64,000 nt of DNA from NCBI GenBank assembly GCA_910584845.1, contig CAJUDH010000001.1, positions 309,431 through 373,430 of the forward strand. Reading direction: 5' to 3'. Under the pieces are notes generated by a model, which saw only the letters and a list, made by a program, of their open reading frames with translations, did not search any database and was not told the origin of the DNA. The first letter of the stretch is position 1. Each line of letters starts with the position of its first letter. This document shows, piece by piece, positions 16,244 through 24,148 of the stretch. This DNA comes from an uncultured Lachnospiraceae bacterium (GTDB lineage Bacteria > Bacillota > Clostridia > Lachnospirales > Lachnospiraceae). The position numbers and the translations under genes were made by a program.

Positions 16244-17560
16244 CTACCTCGCGCCAACCGTCAACTGAAACTCCAGCTGCGCATAATGGTCAGGGCCATT
16301 CCTCTGCACAGTTACGTGGATTAATTGGCCGCATTCCAAATTATCCACCGTATTTTGGAAATCTTTCATGGTAATGACTTCCCGGTTGTCCACCCGGGTG
16401 ATAATATCGCCATTTTGGATTCCGGAATCATATGCCGGCCGGTCCGTAACGGAATTCAACACATAAATGCCCCGGGGCAACCCCCGTTCGGCCATAAGGT
16501 CTGACACCTCTTGCCCTTCCACGCCAATGCAAGGCGCCCCTAAACCATTTGTCAACTTTTCCAATATCCCTTTGTAATCGGATATCCCCATGATCCTGGA
16601 CATATGCCCGCCCTCGTCCTCCTGGTCCGGCTCCAGGGCCCAGCCTACCAGCTCCCCGGAGGTGTTCACAAAAAATGTCCCCTGGCTGGCATCCGCACCA
16701 ACCCGGCTGTAAAATACATGGGTTACCAAATCCACCATCTGCTCATTTTTTTTGATATAGGATACAAAACCATAATCTACGGAATGGGCCACCCCTGCCG
16801 GGCTGCCCACGGCGGCCACTAAATCCCCTTCCCGCACCATATAAGAATTACCCAAGGCAACCGGTTCCGCCACTTTCAGCGTGGCTTCGTCCATATCGCC
16901 GGTGTTGACGGCAACAATCGCCATACCCGAAAGGGTATCCCTCTGCTTGATCCTGCCCCCCACTTCAACCCCGTTGGCAAAAGTCACTTTTATGGAATCT
17001 GCCTGTTCGATAGCGGCTTCTGGCGTCAATACCAAAAGTTCCTGGCTGGTTGCGGCAATAATTGCCCCCGAGTAAAGGGTTGTGGTTTCTACCGGATTGT
17101 CAAACCAGTCCGTTTCCTGCTGGACCGAATGCACAACCACCAGGCCCCTGGACATTTTCTGCACCTGGATGCGCAGGCTGCCCAGCATATCATTGAGGTC
17201 GTCCACCGTGTAATGGTAATTGGAAATGGCGGTACGGACCACATCCTCAAAAGGCAGGCTTACTGCCTGTGTCTCCGGCTGCCTGGCTGTCTCCGCCTCG
17301 GTTTCCTCCTCCGTAGGATCATCCTTGGGTATCGAAATGAGGGATTCCTCAGGAGGCGGCTCCCCAAACTGCCGGACCGCCCATGGATAAGAAATGGCAA
17401 AGCTTACGGCTGCTATCACCCCAAACAGTACGGCAGACAAAACCAACAGCAATCCACATTGTGCCAGCCGCCGTTTTGTCCAAGACGGCCTCACAATTTT
17501 TTCCGTTATAAAATTCCGCTTCTCCCCCGGTTCTTTTGGGGGCTCATGTACCTTTGGCAT
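16244..17560 (-). CDS. Membrane-anchored HtrA-like protein with PDZ domain, apparently catalytically dead
   Basis: About 438 residues. The start at 17560 follows GGGAGGAGG at ideal spacing; a longer frame to 17635 has no such site. A basic cytoplasmic tail is followed by one membrane helix (about 32-58), an acidic Glu/Thr linker, a trypsin-like HtrA domain (about 125-310) and a PDZ domain (about 340-432, with GIYVLNSV and SGIQNGDIITRVD). Where active HtrA proteins have the His (TNNHVV-type), Asp (TDIAV-type) and Ser (GNSGG) motifs, this protein reads VLTPEAAI, TLSGMAIV and DASQGTFF. All three catalytic residues therefore seem lost although the fold is kept. It may act as a scaffold or substrate-binding protein outside the membrane. 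Confidence 0.82.
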   Translation of the reverse strand: MPKVHEPPKEPGEKRNFITEKIVRPSWTKRRLAQCGLLLVLSAVLFGVIAAVSFAISYPWAVRQFGEPPPEESLISIPKDDPTEEETEAETARQPETQAVSLPFEDVVRTAISNYHYTVDDLNDMLGSLRIQVQKMSRGLVVVHSVQQETDWFDNPVETTTLYSGAIIAATSQELLVLTPEAAIEQADSIKVTFANGVEVGGRIKQRDTLSGMAIVAVNTGDMDEATLKVAEPVALGNSYMVREGDLVAAVGSPAGVAHSVDYGFVSYIKKNEQMVDLVTHVFYSRVGADASQGTFFVNTSGELVGWALEPDQEDEGGHMSRIMGISDYKGILEKLTNGLGAPCIGVEGQEVSDLMAERGLPRGIYVLNSVTDRPAYDSGIQNGDIITRVDNREVITMKDFQNTVDNLECGQLIHVTVQRNGPDHYAQLEFQLTVGAR

Positions 17561-17671
17561 CACGAACCTCCTCCCTATGTGAATTGCCTCCGAAAACTCC
17601 CGTCCCATGGCGGACCCTATGAAAGATATCCCCATCCCAGATAGGTCCGTTTCCCCAAAAGGCTTATCCCT

Positions 17672-17700
17672 ATTATAAGGTCCTTCTCACAAATGTGCAA
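17672..17700 (-). promoter_or_regulatory. SigA-type promoter of the HtrA-like gene
   Basis: TTGCAC (17700-17695) and TATAAT (17677-17672) on the minus strand are 17 bases apart. Transcription would start about 105 bases ahead of the chosen start codon. The promoter lies back to back with that of mutS2. Confidence 0.7.
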
Positions 17701-17712
17701 GAAAAATGTGGC

Positions 17713-17741
17713 TTTTCCCCAGGGAAGAAATATGATATAAT
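17713..17741 (+). promoter_or_regulatory. Probable promoter of mutS2
   Basis: A consensus TATAAT at 17736-17741 is preceded at 17 bases by TTTTCC (17713-17718), a weak -35 box. The mutS2 start lies about 33 bases downstream. Confidence 0.5.
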
Positions 17742-17773
17742 CAAAAAATAAGATTGAAAAAATGAGGATAACC

Positions 17774-20164
17774 ATGAACCAAAAAGCTTGTAAAACTTTA
17801 GAATATCAGAAAATTATCAGCCAGCTTACCGAATATGCCGCATCGGCCCCTGGCAAATTGCTTTGCCGTAATTTGGCTCCGTCTACAGATTATGGCCAAA
17901 TCCTCCGTTCCCAAAAGGAAACCAGCGACGCCGTCACCCGTATCCGTTTCAAAGGCAACCTGTCCCTGGCAGGCATACGAGATATCCGCGACAGCTTAAA
18001 ACGCTTGGAAATCGGCAGCTCCCTTGGCATCCCGGAATTGCTGTCTATCAGTTCTGTGCTGACCGTCGCTGCCCGCGCAAAGGCTTATGGCCGCCACGAG
18101 GAATCGGAAGAATACGAGGACGATTCCTTAGACGGGATGTTTCGGGAATTGGAACCCCTTACCCCGGTTAACAACGAGGTAAAACGCTGCATCCTTTCGG
18201 AAGAAGAAATCAGTGACGACGCCAGCCCCGGATTACGCCGGGTACGCCGCTCAATGAAAGGCATTAACGACAAAATCCATACCCAGCTGAACAATATTTT
18301 GAATTCTAACCGCACCTATTTACAAGATGCTGTGATTACCATGCGGGACGGGCGCTATTGCCTGCCGGTCAAATCGGAATACAAAAACCAGGTATCCGGC
18401 ATGGTCCATGACCAGTCTGCCACTGGATCCACCCTTTTTGTGGAGCCCATGGCTATCATCCAGCTGAATAACGAATTGCGTTCTTTAGAGATTCAGGAAC
18501 AAAAAGAAATCGAGGCTGTGCTGGCTGACTTAAGCGCCCGGCTGGCCCCATATACCCAACCGTTGGCCTCCAATCTGGATATTTTGGCCCATTTGGATTT
18601 TGTCTTCGCCAAAGCTGCTTTGTCCCGCCATTACAAATGCAGCGAACCAACCTTTAACCAAGAAGGGCGGATCCACATTAAAGAAGGGCGCCATCCCTTG
18701 CTGGATCCCCAAAAAGTCGTCCCCATTACCGTCTGGCTGGGGGACGCTTTCGATTTGTTGATTGTCACCGGGCCCAATACCGGCGGTAAAACGGTTTCCC
18801 TAAAAACAGTAGGCCTATTTACCCTGATGGGACAGGCCGGTTTGCATATCCCGGCTTTCGAGGGGTCGCAACTGGCTGTATTTGAACAGGTATTTGCCGA
18901 TATTGGGGACGAACAAAGCATTGAGCAAAGCTTAAGCACGTTTTCCGCCCATATGACCAACATTGTCGATATTTTAGGGAAGGCGGACAGCCGTTCCCTG
19001 TGCCTTTTCGACGAGCTGGGCGCCGGTACCGACCCGACGGAGGGTGCCGCCCTGGCCATGGCCATCCTGAATTTTCTGCATAACATGAAATGCCGGACTA
19101 TGGCTACCACCCATTACAGCGAGCTGAAACTATATGCCCTTGGGACAGCAGGGGTGGAAAACGCCTGCTGCGAATTCGATGTACAGACGTTGCGCCCTAC
19201 TTACCGGCTGCTCATCGGGATCCCGGGGAAAAGCAACGCTTTCGCCATCTCCCAAAAGCTGGGGTTGCCAAACTATTTGATTGAAGATGCCAAAAGCCGG
19301 ATTGAGTCGGAGGACGAAACTTTTGAAGACATCATAAGCCACCTGGAAGACAGCCGCCGGACCATTGAGCAGGAACAGGAACAGATCCAATCCTATAAGG
19401 CAGAAGTTTCCCGCCTGAAAGCCCGGCTGGAACAAAAGGAAGAACGGCTGGATGAGCGAAAAGAAAAGCTGATCCGCGCCGCCACTGAGGAAGCCCAGAA
19501 AATTTTACGGGAGGCCAAAGAAACGGCAGACCGCACCATCAAAAATATTAATAAGCTTGCCTCGGCTTCCGGCGTGGATGCCCGAGCGCTGGAGGCCGAA
19601 CGGGGGAAACTCCGGGACAATTTAAAAAAGGTAGAAAGCCGCCTCACCTTAAACCAGGAACCACGGCCCCGCAAAGCCGTCAACCCCAAAACTTTACAAA
19701 TCGGCCAAGGGGTGCGGGTGCTATCTATGAACCAGAAAGGGACGGTCAGCTCCCTTCCCGATGCCAAAGGCAACCTTTTCGTCCAAATGGGCATCCTCCG
19801 TTCCCAGGTAAATATCCGTGATTTAGAACTTATCCACGAAGAATCCGTATCCGGCCCGGGCTTGGGGGGACGGCAAAAGGGGTCTGGCGGAAGCGGCATT
19901 AAAATGTCCAAATCCCGGTCTGTATCCCCGGAAATCAACCTGTTGGGAATGACCGTAGACGAAGCCATCCCCCAACTGGATAAATATCTGGACGATGCCT
20001 GTATCGCCCATCTGCAGCAAGTCCGGGTGGTACATGGCAAAGGCACCGGCGCATTACGGGCCGGTATCCACAAACACCTGAAAAAGGTCAAATCCGTCAA
20101 AGAATTCCGCTTGGCCGAATTTGGCGAAGGCGACGCAGGCGTTACCATTGTTGTTTTTAAATAG
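17774..20164 (+). CDS. mutS2: Endonuclease MutS2
   Basis: About 796 residues, the normal size for MutS2. The ATG at 17774 is chosen because AGGA lies five bases upstream; an ATG four codons earlier has no ribosome site. A clamp/lever region is followed by the ABC-type ATPase with Walker A TGPNTGGKT (about 332-340) and signature and Walker B regions (STFSAHM, LCLFDELGAGTDPTEG), a long Glu/Arg-rich coiled coil (about 505-620), and a C-terminal Smr nuclease domain with VVHGKGTGALR. It lacks the mismatch-recognition domain of MutS. MutS2 suppresses homologous recombination and, in Bacillus, acts in rescue of collided ribosomes. Confidence 0.95.
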   Translation: MNQKACKTLEYQKIISQLTEYAASAPGKLLCRNLAPSTDYGQILRSQKETSDAVTRIRFKGNLSLAGIRDIRDSLKRLEIGSSLGIPELLSISSVLTVAARAKAYGRHEESEEYEDDSLDGMFRELEPLTPVNNEVKRCILSEEEISDDASPGLRRVRRSMKGINDKIHTQLNNILNSNRTYLQDAVITMRDGRYCLPVKSEYKNQVSGMVHDQSATGSTLFVEPMAIIQLNNELRSLEIQEQKEIEAVLADLSARLAPYTQPLASNLDILAHLDFVFAKAALSRHYKCSEPTFNQEGRIHIKEGRHPLLDPQKVVPITVWLGDAFDLLIVTGPNTGGKTVSLKTVGLFTLMGQAGLHIPAFEGSQLAVFEQVFADIGDEQSIEQSLSTFSAHMTNIVDILGKADSRSLCLFDELGAGTDPTEGAALAMAILNFLHNMKCRTMATTHYSELKLYALGTAGVENACCEFDVQTLRPTYRLLIGIPGKSNAFAISQKLGLPNYLIEDAKSRIESEDETFEDIISHLEDSRRTIEQEQEQIQSYKAEVSRLKARLEQKEERLDERKEKLIRAATEEAQKILREAKETADRTIKNINKLASASGVDARALEAERGKLRDNLKKVESRLTLNQEPRPRKAVNPKTLQIGQGVRVLSMNQKGTVSSLPDAKGNLFVQMGILRSQVNIRDLELIHEESVSGPGLGGRQKGSGGSGIKMSKSRSVSPEINLLGMTVDEAIPQLDKYLDDACIAHLQQVRVVHGKGTGALRAGIHKHLKKVKSVKEFRLAEFGEGDAGVTIVVFK

Positions 20165-20197
20165 CATAAAAGCAAGGCATAAAAAGGAGAACGGAAA

Positions 20198-20908
<711 letters not shown>

Positions 20909-20913
20909 TATAT

Positions 20914-20942
20914 TTGCATTTTTATTCCCTTCCTGCTATAAT
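20914..20942 (+). promoter_or_regulatory. SigA-type promoter of the YjfB-like gene
   Basis: TTGCAT (20914-20919) and TATAAT (20937-20942), 17 bases apart, lie 27 bases ahead of the small gene. Confidence 0.75.
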
Positions 20943-20968
20943 GGAAGAAAACGAAAAGAGGTGATTTT

Positions 20969-21145
20969 ATGGATATAGCCGCCATGTCAGCTACTATATC
21001 AAGGGGCACGTTAGGCGTAAACATAAGCATGGCCCTGATGGAAAAAGTTTTGGATACCGCAGAACAAACCGGCGAAGCCTTAACCCAGATGATGGAGAAA
21101 GCCGCCACACCAGGCTTAGGGGACTATATTGATATTATGGCATAA
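20969..21145 (+). CDS. yjfB: YjfB-like putative motility protein (58 residues)
   Basis: A short frame begins MDIAAMSATISRGTLGVNIS and continues with a second helix, MALMEKVLDTAEQTGEAL. This is the pattern of the YjfB family of small putative motility proteins in Firmicutes, which begin MDIA and carry a K-x-x-DTAE-x-x-G motif. GAGGTG lies at good spacing before the ATG; a consensus promoter precedes it and a terminator follows, so it is a single-gene unit. Its biochemical function is not established. No flagellar genes are in the window. Confidence 0.8.
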   Translation: MDIAAMSATISRGTLGVNISMALMEKVLDTAEQTGEALTQMMEKAATPGLGDYIDIMA

Positions 21146-21210
21146 TGCCTGAACCTCCGGCCATGCCCGTTTGTCCGGCAGTTATGCATAGATTTCTATC
21201 CTGATAAAAA

Positions 21211-21253
21211 GGCACGGCAGTGCCGCATTCCTGCGGCCCCGCCGTGTTTTTTT
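21211..21253 (+). terminator. Rho-independent terminator after the YjfB-like gene
   Basis: CACGGC (21213-21218) pairs with GCCGTG (21241-21246), with a nested GCCGC/GCGGC stem, and is followed by a run of seven T. Confidence 0.85.
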
Positions 21254-21280
21254 ACCCCTACCGTTTTCATCCTCACATAT

Positions 21281-22378
21281 TTAAGGTACCCACACACCGT
21301 CCGGGCCCACATAATACCCATCCGGCGTCCAGGCATTTGCCATCAAAGCCCCGTCCGGACCGCAATAATACCATTTTCCTTCCCAATGCACCCATCCATA
21401 GCGAAGATACCCCGATTCGTTAAAGCAATACCATCTGCCGTCAATACATTGCCAGCAATTATAGGGGTATGTATTGTCCGGGTATTGGAACCACCAGCCT
21501 TTCTGGTCGAAACACCAGTGGGCGCCAAACCTGGTGCTGATGCCGGGGCCTCCGGAATCGCCGTTTTTTGCCCCGGGGCCATGGCTGCTGTCTTCATAAG
21601 ATTGGGAAACGCCAGGGCCATGGCTGGGATCTTCCTGCCCTCCCGGCCCATAGCCATAGCCGCCCAAACCTTTTACATCTTCCGAAGATACATACCAGGA
21701 ATCGGAACTCGCCCACTCCCCTTTTTCCGATCCGCCCCCTACGGCCCGGACTTCAAAATAATAATCGCCCCGCCGGGTAATGCTTTCCGCAAAATCATAC
21801 TCGTTTTCATTGGAGGTCCGGATCGAGGTGACGGAGGAACCCTCCCGATAGAGCTTTACCTGATAATAGTGGGCATTTGGGTTTTTGTCCCAGGCTGCGT
21901 TGCCGTCAGAGCCAATCCAGCAGGCGCCGGTAACCGTCAGATCCCCGTTTTCCAATTTCCCCATTTTAAACCGCAAAACCAATGTGGCATTGTTGTCTTT
22001 CCTCCGGGAACTTACATAAGAAGCCTTGTCCCCTGAAAAGGTAAACATCCCTTTCCCTGTAGCGCCAAAGTAATACCCTTCCTTGGCATGCAATTCCACA
22101 GAAACCTGCGGTACCATGCCCCCGGTCCAATCCTGGCTGCCATTAAGGATAGCCACTTCCCCAACATCGTAAGCGCCGCCGGGGGTAATCAAAACTTCCC
22201 CGTTACTGCTTCCAGATTGAATCGTAGATTGAATATGGAGGTTGACCTCTGTGACCTTTGTCCGCCCTTGTGCCCCCCGGGCCACGCTGCACAGGGCCAT
22301 AGCCCAGCATAAAGCAGCAAGGCCGCACCAGGCCGCCATATGGCCCCTACCGCCTACCGCCCGTTTCCTGTTTTTCAT
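21281..22378 (-). CDS. Secreted cell-wall-binding repeat protein
   Basis: A 365-residue exported protein. A basic start (MKNRKRAVGG) and hydrophobic core (about 14-35) form a signal peptide. Residues about 40-225 are beta-rich and unrecognised, with two fibronectin-like segments. A Gly/Ser/Pro-rich linker (about 235-290, with repeated SHGPG) leads to C-terminal aromatic repeats of the choline/glucan-binding type: GWWFQYPDNTYPYNCWQCIDG, GRWYCFNESGYLRYGWVHWE, GKWYYCGPDGALMANAW. These repeats hold a protein non-covalently on the cell wall. AAAGGAGG precedes the start. It lies downstream of the sensor kinase on the same strand and may be co-transcribed with it. No enzymatic domain is visible. Confidence 0.85.
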   Translation of the reverse strand: MKNRKRAVGGRGHMAAWCGLAALCWAMALCSVARGAQGRTKVTEVNLHIQSTIQSGSSNGEVLITPGGAYDVGEVAILNGSQDWTGGMVPQVSVELHAKEGYYFGATGKGMFTFSGDKASYVSSRRKDNNATLVLRFKMGKLENGDLTVTGACWIGSDGNAAWDKNPNAHYYQVKLYREGSSVTSIRTSNENEYDFAESITRRGDYYFEVRAVGGGSEKGEWASSDSWYVSSEDVKGLGGYGYGPGGQEDPSHGPGVSQSYEDSSHGPGAKNGDSGGPGISTRFGAHWCFDQKGWWFQYPDNTYPYNCWQCIDGRWYCFNESGYLRYGWVHWEGKWYYCGPDGALMANAWTPDGYYVGPDGVWVP

Positions 22379-22433
22379 ATCGCCCCTCCTTTTATGTCCC
22401 GCCTTATTCCATCATGGTTTCAGAAACACACAT

Positions 22434-22450
22434 CCGGGCCAAAAGCCCGG
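22434..22450. repeat. Short GC-rich hairpin downstream of the sensor kinase
   Basis: CCGGGC (22434-22439) and GCCCGG (22445-22450) enclose a five-base loop, 18 bases past the kinase stop. No T run follows, so it may only attenuate reading into the cell-wall protein gene. Confidence 0.4.
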
Positions 22451-22467
22451 CGCCACAGCCTTGTGGA

Positions 22468-23883
22468 TTAATGCAGCGATGTGCTGCCTGACCGGGGCAA
22501 AGAAAAAATAAACTCCGTCCCCACGCCTTCGGTAGTAATTACATCAATGTTTTCCCCATGGGCCTGAATGATTTCCTTTACAATCGACAACCCCAGCCCC
22601 GTCCCTTTTTTATCCTTCCCCCGGGACAAATCGGTTTTATAAAACCGTTCCCAAATCTTTTTCACACTGTCTTTGGGGATGCCAATCCCCTTATCTTTTA
22701 CCGAGACAAACGCTTTTTCATACTGGATAAAAGCCTGGATATAAATGGTAGAGTTTGGATGGCTGAATTTAATCGCATTGTCAATCAGGTTATATAGCAC
22801 TTGCTGGATTTTTCCCAAATCTGCATACACCATCTGGATATTATCCGAAAAAGTCAGGTCAAAATTAATGTTTTTAGCATTACACGTCCCTTCAAAAGAG
22901 GCCGCCGTATCCTTGACCACCCGATTAATGTCAAAATTGCTGCGGGATAAATACCCTTTACTGTCTAAGGTATTTAGGGTCAGCATGCCTTGTGTCAGTT
23001 TGTTTAGCCGGTCGGTCTCCGCAATCACCCGGGTCAGGTATTTTTCATACATTTCCGGCGGAATCGTCCCGTCAATAATGGCTTCCAAATACCCTTTAAT
23101 CGAAGTGAGGGGGGAACGGAAATCATGGGAAACATTGGCAATGAAAGTCCTCTGGTATTCTTCCATCTTATTTAATTCCCCGGACATATAATTTAACGTA
23201 GCTGCCAAATACCCCATTTCGTCATGGGTTTTTAAATCGATCTGGTAGGTCAGATTCCCCGCAGCATACTGGTTTGCCCCTTCTGTAATTTTTTTCAGGG
23301 GAAAATACACCGTAGTCGTAAACACCAGCAAAATAACCAGTGACAGCACATAAATCATCAAGGCAGTCAAATACACGATATTGAGGGCTTTATTGGCCTC
23401 ATCCTGGATCTGGGAAATGGGCAGATGCACCAGCACATAGCCGTATGTATTGTAATTGCCGGTAATGGGGGCAGACACACTTACTACGTCATAAGGGAAC
23501 AGCCCATAGTAATCCCCTTCCCAATAAGGGCGGTTTCCCGTATCTGTGGGGTCAAAGTTTTCAATCACGGTACCGGAGCGGGAGGAACGGTCACTGTCTA
23601 CTACAATGATGCCCTGGCGGTTAATGACCCAGATTTCCGTCTTTAAAAATTGGGCCACAGCCAGCAGCTGCGGATAGGCAGCATTCAAATCTTGTTTTTT
23701 GCCTTGATAGATGCTGCTATAGGAACTGGCAATGGAATTGGCCTCGTCATACATTGCCTCTGTTTTTGATTTCAGGAAATTATCATACATCATCTGGTAA
23801 GAACAAGAGGCAATGGCGGTAAAACCCAGTAAGCCGAAAAGAAGATACCCCAATATAAATTTTAAATAAAGAGAGTGTTTCAT
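22468..23883 (-). CDS. Membrane sensor histidine kinase
   Basis: A 471-residue classical sensor kinase: first membrane helix at about 8-28, extracytoplasmic sensor about 30-165 (IWVINRQGIIVVDSD suggests a Cache/PAS-like fold), second helix about 168-192, HAMP about 193-245, HisKA with phospho-acceptor His253 (VSHDFRSPL), and HATPase with IDNAIKFSH, KDKGIGIP and GTGLGLSIV. It should phosphorylate an OmpR-family regulator, most likely the one at 20198-20908. The head is on the minus strand, upstream of the cell-wall-binding protein, which may be one of its targets. Confidence 0.92.
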   Translation of the reverse strand: MKHSLYLKFILGYLLFGLLGFTAIASCSYQMMYDNFLKSKTEAMYDEANSIASSYSSIYQGKKQDLNAAYPQLLAVAQFLKTEIWVINRQGIIVVDSDRSSRSGTVIENFDPTDTGNRPYWEGDYYGLFPYDVVSVSAPITGNYNTYGYVLVHLPISQIQDEANKALNIVYLTALMIYVLSLVILLVFTTTVYFPLKKITEGANQYAAGNLTYQIDLKTHDEMGYLAATLNYMSGELNKMEEYQRTFIANVSHDFRSPLTSIKGYLEAIIDGTIPPEMYEKYLTRVIAETDRLNKLTQGMLTLNTLDSKGYLSRSNFDINRVVKDTAASFEGTCNAKNINFDLTFSDNIQMVYADLGKIQQVLYNLIDNAIKFSHPNSTIYIQAFIQYEKAFVSVKDKGIGIPKDSVKKIWERFYKTDLSRGKDKKGTGLGLSIVKEIIQAHGENIDVITTEGVGTEFIFSLPRSGSTSLH

Positions 23884-24051
23884 AAAGCTCCTTTTACCTG
23901 CCTTATAAAATAATTATGTTCCGCACATCCTTTAAGGGGAGGAACACACTTGTTATAAAAACATTATACACGATTTTTTATTTGCAGGCAATTAACTTTC
24001 TTCCCCCTGCCCGGCCGCCTGCACACCAAGGCCGGCCTGAAATCCATATTT

Positions 24052-24078
24052 TTAGCACTCACCGCTTGACAGTGCTAA
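24052..24078. promoter_or_regulatory. CIRCE operator (HrcA site) ahead of clpB
   Basis: TTAGCACTC, nine bases, then CAGTGCTAA. This is the CIRCE inverted repeat with a single change (C for G at the first base of the right arm). It overlaps the -35 box of the clpB promoter, so HrcA binding would block transcription until heat or other protein stress. Confidence 0.9.
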
Positions 24079-24094
24079 CAATATGTGTTATATT
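24066..24094 (+). promoter_or_regulatory. SigA promoter of clpB
   Basis: A perfect TTGACA (24066-24071), a 17-base spacer and TATATT (24089-24094). The -35 box lies inside the CIRCE element. Confidence 0.85.
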
Positions 24095-24148
24095 TCGTAT
24101 AGAACAAAACAAACTGCTTTCTCACCTGCCCCGAAAGGAGGGAATTTT

